A stretch of DNA of 64,000 nt, from the NCBI GenBank assembly GCA_003151335.1, contig PLXE01000117.1, positions 98,064 to 162,063 of the forward strand. Reading direction: 5' to 3'. Numbering within the stretch: the first letter of the stretch is position 1; each line of letters starts with the position of its first letter. This document shows, one piece after another, positions 60,987-64,000 of this stretch. The notes under the pieces were generated by a model. That model saw nothing but the letters and a program-made list of their open reading frames with translations, ran no database searches and had not been told where the DNA came from. The stretch is from Acidobacteriaceae bacterium (GTDB lineage Bacteria; Acidobacteriota; Terriglobia; Terriglobales; Acidobacteriaceae). The position numbers were made by a program, and so were the translations under genes.

Positions 60987-61504
60987 TTCGTCACCGGAAC
61001 TCGAGCCGGAGTTTCCGTTCTAGCTCCCAACAGCCCCACACGATATGCACCACGAGGGCGTCGAGCGCACCATTCTTTCTTTGGCTGGGCCCAGGCCCGA
61101 CGCGGATCCTGTGGTTGAACTCCCTCGGTTGAGGAAATCCGCGATTGGCCACCTGCCGCTGAATGAATTTCCCAACTCAAACAGCCGCCTGTCCTTGAAG
61201 GTTATCCGCAGATGCTGAAGCGGCGGCGAAAACGCGCTTCTGTCAACAAATGGTTGATCGCATAGCCTGTTGGAAATCAGTATGACGCCCACCTTAGTAA
61301 CGGCTAGCCTAGTTACTTTAGTGCTCACTAGGGGTACATTATCCTTTCCGTGGCCACGCCAAGCAATGTATTTTTTCTTGTGCCATGGAACGCAGCGCCC
61401 TCGTACGTCCGAGGGGATCATGCTCCGTCGAGCGTCGAGAGCGAGTCCTGGCTTACCAGGGTGGGATCAGGGAAGCCACGCGAAGGCTCCCCCCAGGAGA
61501 TTGA
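60987..61504. other. Divergent gap between the two large secreted-protein genes
   Basis: About 520 bases with no gene I can support. It contains an imperfect palindrome at 61296-61317 (agtaac-ggctagcc-ta-gttact) and lower GC than the left half of the window. The gap must carry promoters for both large genes, but no -35/-10 pair is convincing. Confidence 0.4.
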
Positions 61505-61747
61505 ATGAATCGAAGATTGTCCCGTGCTGTTGCTTTTTTCCACGGTCGTCCCTCGATTTTCACGGCAATTACGTTCTATGGGTTATTGACCTTCTCGCTA
61601 CCGTCATCCACGGCACCCGATATCCGAACCAGATCACAACATCCACATCGGAACAGCAACCCAGACACATGGGTGTTATTTGGAAGAACCCCGGGTACAG
61701 CGACGGCTCAGACGGGATCGTCACAGCACAAAGGTAATCCCGGTTAA
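61505..61747 (+). CDS. Possible small secreted protein before the large partial gene
   Basis: 80 residues. The ATG has aggag six bases upstream. Residues about 1-37 could be a signal peptide (Arg-rich start, then IFTAITFYGLLTFSL). The rest is polar, rich in Pro, Thr and His, without recognisable domains. The gene would end 22 bases before the large partial gene. It is included at low confidence because the ribosome site and signal-like start are better than chance frames in this gap; a non-coding leader is equally possible. Confidence 0.3.
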   Translation: MNRRLSRAVAFFHGRPSIFTAITFYGLLTFSLPSSTAPDIRTRSQHPHRNSNPDTWVLFGRTPGTATAQTGSSQHKGNPG

Positions 61748-61769
61748 ATCGAAGGAAGGGTATTGTCCA

Positions 61770-64000
61770 ATGCATCGACTAGCATTCTTCATAGCATGTG
61801 CGGTAATCAGTTCAGTTGCATTTGCACAGCAGAACCCCGACCTCAAGGTCGGGGCAAACATGTACAACCTTGGTTTCGGCAGCGCTTCGCAAACCTGTTT
61901 TGACGGCTCTCACGACACGAAAAATGGCTGCGTCAGCAAGTGGATCGCCAGCAATATCTATCTTTCAAATTCTGCCAACTCACCCGTTTGCGTAGCCACC
62001 TCTTCAACTGTCTGCATCGGAGGAGAAGCCCCCGTCTCCGTGCCCTCCTTACAGGACATGTATTGGATTCGGGACGCGGTGGGTGTAACTCAGTACGAAA
62101 AGGCGATTCTCCACTTCACGCGGGACACCGGATTTATGAACGCTACTGGATTGCTCGGCATGGATCAGTTTGACTGGTTTGAGCAGACCTACGGGTTGAC
62201 CCAGGGGCTGTCCTACTACGTTCCGAGAGAGGCCGCCAATGGCGTTCTCCTCTATCACGGCTCGACGCTGGTCTCGGACCTGACGCAATGGGCCTATGGC
62301 GGAGCGGTTAGGACCGTGACTTACGGCGGGGGAGTGTTCACCGTCACCGGAATAGGCGCGGAAAACTTCAACAACATCACAGCGGGCAAGACGATTACTC
62401 TGACCGGATTCACTTCAGCCACGTTCTTAAACGGGAAGAGGGCAACCGTGACGGCGAACGGCGGCACTACAAGCGCGCCCACCATTACCTTCTCGCTGAC
62501 ATGCTCCTCGAATTGCACTGGGACAAACGAAACGGGATATTTGGCGAACGCTCAAACTATTCCTTCTGGCGATACCCTGTACATCGGCTTTATGGAGCCG
62601 TTTGACCAGATCAACGTGCGCCTGGCTACGCCGCGAGCTGCGGGATCGGTTACCTACCAGTACAGCAAGGGATCTGGCGCGTGGGGCGATTTAACCACTG
62701 CGTCGAACTGGGATGACCGAACGGCTGGCCTGACTTCCGGGCTAGCATCTACGCCGATCAGCTTTTACCCACCGACTGATTGGGCGCAAGACGTGGTGAA
62801 CGGTTCACGCTCTAAGTTCTGGGTGCGAATCGCCGTCTCCGGTGCAACTACTGCTCCAGTCATCTTCAACCTGCGCGGCGATAACCTGCACTCAATGCTA
62901 AACAGCACCGGACAATGTGGGGGGGTCACGAATTGCCTATTGCGCGGCTGGAGTGCGTCGGCCTATGCGTCCTCCACGGCGTGCGCTGGCTCTCCTTGCG
63001 TGGTCGCTGGTGGTTATGAATACAACCCCAACCCGCCAACAACGTCATCGGCGCGGTTTGTTTACCAAGGGCGGACTGGTGGTTACGGTGGGTACAACAA
63101 CGAGGTGTGGCTGAACCCCTCGACCGTGGATACCGGCACCGGCGAACCGCTTGCTGGCGAGGTAATCCCTTATCTATGGGCGTCGGCATTAAATGCCTTT
63201 GGCGTCAATATCAGTACAATCAATGGATCCATCCTAGACAACGGCGCCTCGCACAGCTATATGTATCCGGCATGGAACCCCAACAACACTGACCTTCTGT
63301 GTGCTCCGAGTTGTCACGAAGCCAGTGGAAACTCAGACTTTGACAATTATTGGGCCACTGCCTTTGCGGTCAGCACCGCCATCTTCCACGCCAATTATGG
63401 CAGTGCGTTCCTGGCAACAGCCAATGTCACCGCTAACTGGCCGACGACTTTGGGGACCATCGGGCCATCCCTTGGCCTCACATGGCTGGAGAATCCCCTG
63501 CTAGTGACCGCGGGCGGCAATTTTAACGGGTCGACCGTTACCGCCCAAAATACGTTCGACTTGGGGCTGCATGGCATTCCGGTTTCTGTCGCGGAGGTTG
63601 ATTCCAACAAGGCCGGTTTCTGCGACACGATGTACTCGCCGTGCATTCCGTTTGTGTGGAACCGCGGGGCGCGCGGCTCCATGATTGCTCTGGGAAATCA
63701 CTATCTGTTCGGCAATCCGCACACCGTCCTGACCTACTCGGTCACGGGCATGAGCATCTATAACTTTGCCGATCAGTATTACTACTTTGTGGATGCGACG
63801 ACGCTAACTGCGCCCATCTCGCGGGGCGTTTTTCCCGCACCCTACGCGCTCCACGTCGCCAGCACGGCTCCCCTGGTGGCGATGCCAAGTGCAAGTTGTT
63901 TACTGCCTGGTTGCGGGGGCACCGATAACCCCTTTGCGGGAAGCATCTTTGTTCGCATCTGCCCGACGACAAGCACCTGTCAAGAAGGCGATGTTTTTCA
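61770..64000 (+). CDS. Large secreted Cys-containing protein (cut by right edge)
   Basis: An uninterrupted frame of 743 codons from the ATG at 61770 to the window end, so the C terminus is missing. A signal peptide (LAFFIACAVISSVAFAQ) comes first. The protein is rich in Gly, Thr, Asn, Ser and aromatic residues with spaced Cys pairs. A likely beta-sandwich module lies at about 265-370 (SGDTLYIGFMEPFDQINVRL to FWVRIAVSG), like domains of adhesins and tail fibres. The ribosome site gaaggaaggg lies upstream. It is divergent from the other large secreted protein, which shares the Cys-pair style (CSSNC). No enzymatic motif seen. Adhesin, S-layer-like or matrix protein are possibilities. Confidence 0.8.
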   Translation, partial: MHRLAFFIACAVISSVAFAQQNPDLKVGANMYNLGFGSASQTCFDGSHDTKNGCVSKWIASNIYLSNSANSPVCVATSSTVCIGGEAPVSVPSLQDMYWIRDAVGVTQYEKAILHFTRDTGFMNATGLLGMDQFDWFEQTYGLTQGLSYYVPREAANGVLLYHGSTLVSDLTQWAYGGAVRTVTYGGGVFTVTGIGAENFNNITAGKTITLTGFTSATFLNGKRATVTANGGTTSAPTITFSLTCSSNCTGTNETGYLANAQTIPSGDTLYIGFMEPFDQINVRLATPRAAGSVTYQYSKGSGAWGDLTTASNWDDRTAGLTSGLASTPISFYPPTDWAQDVVNGSRSKFWVRIAVSGATTAPVIFNLRGDNLHSMLNSTGQCGGVTNCLLRGWSASAYASSTACAGSPCVVAGGYEYNPNPPTTSSARFVYQGRTGGYGGYNNEVWLNPSTVDTGTGEPLAGEVIPYLWASALNAFGVNISTINGSILDNGASHSYMYPAWNPNNTDLLCAPSCHEASGNSDFDNYWATAFAVSTAIFHANYGSAFLATANVTANWPTTLGTIGPSLGLTWLENPLLVTAGGNFNGSTVTAQNTFDLGLHGIPVSVAEVDSNKAGFCDTMYSPCIPFVWNRGARGSMIALGNHYLFGNPHTVLTYSVTGMSIYNFADQYYYFVDATTLTAPISRGVFPAPYALHVASTAPLVAMPSASCLLPGCGGTDNPFAGSIFVRICPTTSTCQEGDVF

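Noticed and set aside
61270-61737. 155-codon + strand frame before the large partial gene.
   Set aside because: No signal or domain, and it overlaps the better-supported small frame at 61505; composition looks non-coding.
28253-64000. Search for exosortase and PEP-CTERM tails.
   Set aside because: None of the membrane proteins has the exosortase pattern, and no secreted protein in the window ends in a PEP motif, helix and basic tail.

Overview
The window comes from a GC-rich, Gram-negative (diderm) bacterium. It carries the outer-membrane assembly protein BamA, an OmpH/Skp chaperone, lipid A genes (fabZ, lpxA, lpxI), RND/TolC efflux and Wza/Wzz-type capsule export. The lpxI-type lipid A pathway, the PilZ and Fis-type sigma-54 regulators, the DinB-like secreted protein and the exosortase-type exopolysaccharide (EPS) genes fit a soil Acidobacteriota member best. 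That assignment is inference; no rRNA or other taxonomic marker is present.

Layout. 1-9.5 kb is housekeeping: the 3' end of bamA, ompH/skp, lepA on the opposite strand, an isoprenylcysteine-methyltransferase-like membrane enzyme, maf, a tatA, an M20 peptidase, then fabZ-lpxA-lpxI. 9.5-20.1 kb is an efflux island: a Met/His-rich outer-membrane protein, a two-component system on the minus strand, and a divergent tolC-adaptor-RND-YncE-like operon. The pump carries the proton-relay residues of the drug (HAE) type rather than the metal (HME) type. 20.2-25.0 kb is mostly minus-strand small genes: a DinB-like secreted protein, a STAS plus degenerate receiver fusion, two more TatA/B-like proteins, two secreted unknowns, and a plus-strand YdcF-like protein.

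25.1-36.4 kb is the regulatory and secretion core of an EPS system. A soluble histidine kinase and sigma-54 response regulator face a PilZ (c-di-GMP) gene. A second sigma-54 activator then heads a tight operon of export protein, outer-membrane barrel, Wzz, AAA ATPase, BY-kinase and initiating sugar transferase. A sigma-54-like promoter lies in front of the activator, so the operon may switch itself on. This set resembles exosortase/PEP-CTERM-associated EPS loci, but no exosortase or PEP-CTERM protein is visible here.

36.6-58.0 kb is the sugar and polymer part: GDP-mannose 4,6-dehydratase, GT39, GT2 and five GT4 transferases (two of them tandem duplicates), a flippase, an O-antigen polymerase/ligase, a hexapeptide acyltransferase, a UDP-sulfoquinovose synthase and a YeiH-type putative sulfate exporter. 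Together these suggest a sulfosugar-containing surface glycan, which is inference. The region also has signs of rearrangement: an internally deleted methyltransferase, a duplicated intergenic element, and an 800-bp gene-free gap.

58.1-64.0 kb holds two very large, divergent, Cys-rich secreted proteins of unknown function. One has an alpha-helical toroid-like core and a fibronectin-III-like end. The other runs off the right edge. These, a membrane-anchored helical protein at 37.7-38.6 kb and the sulfosugar genes are the least explained parts of the window.
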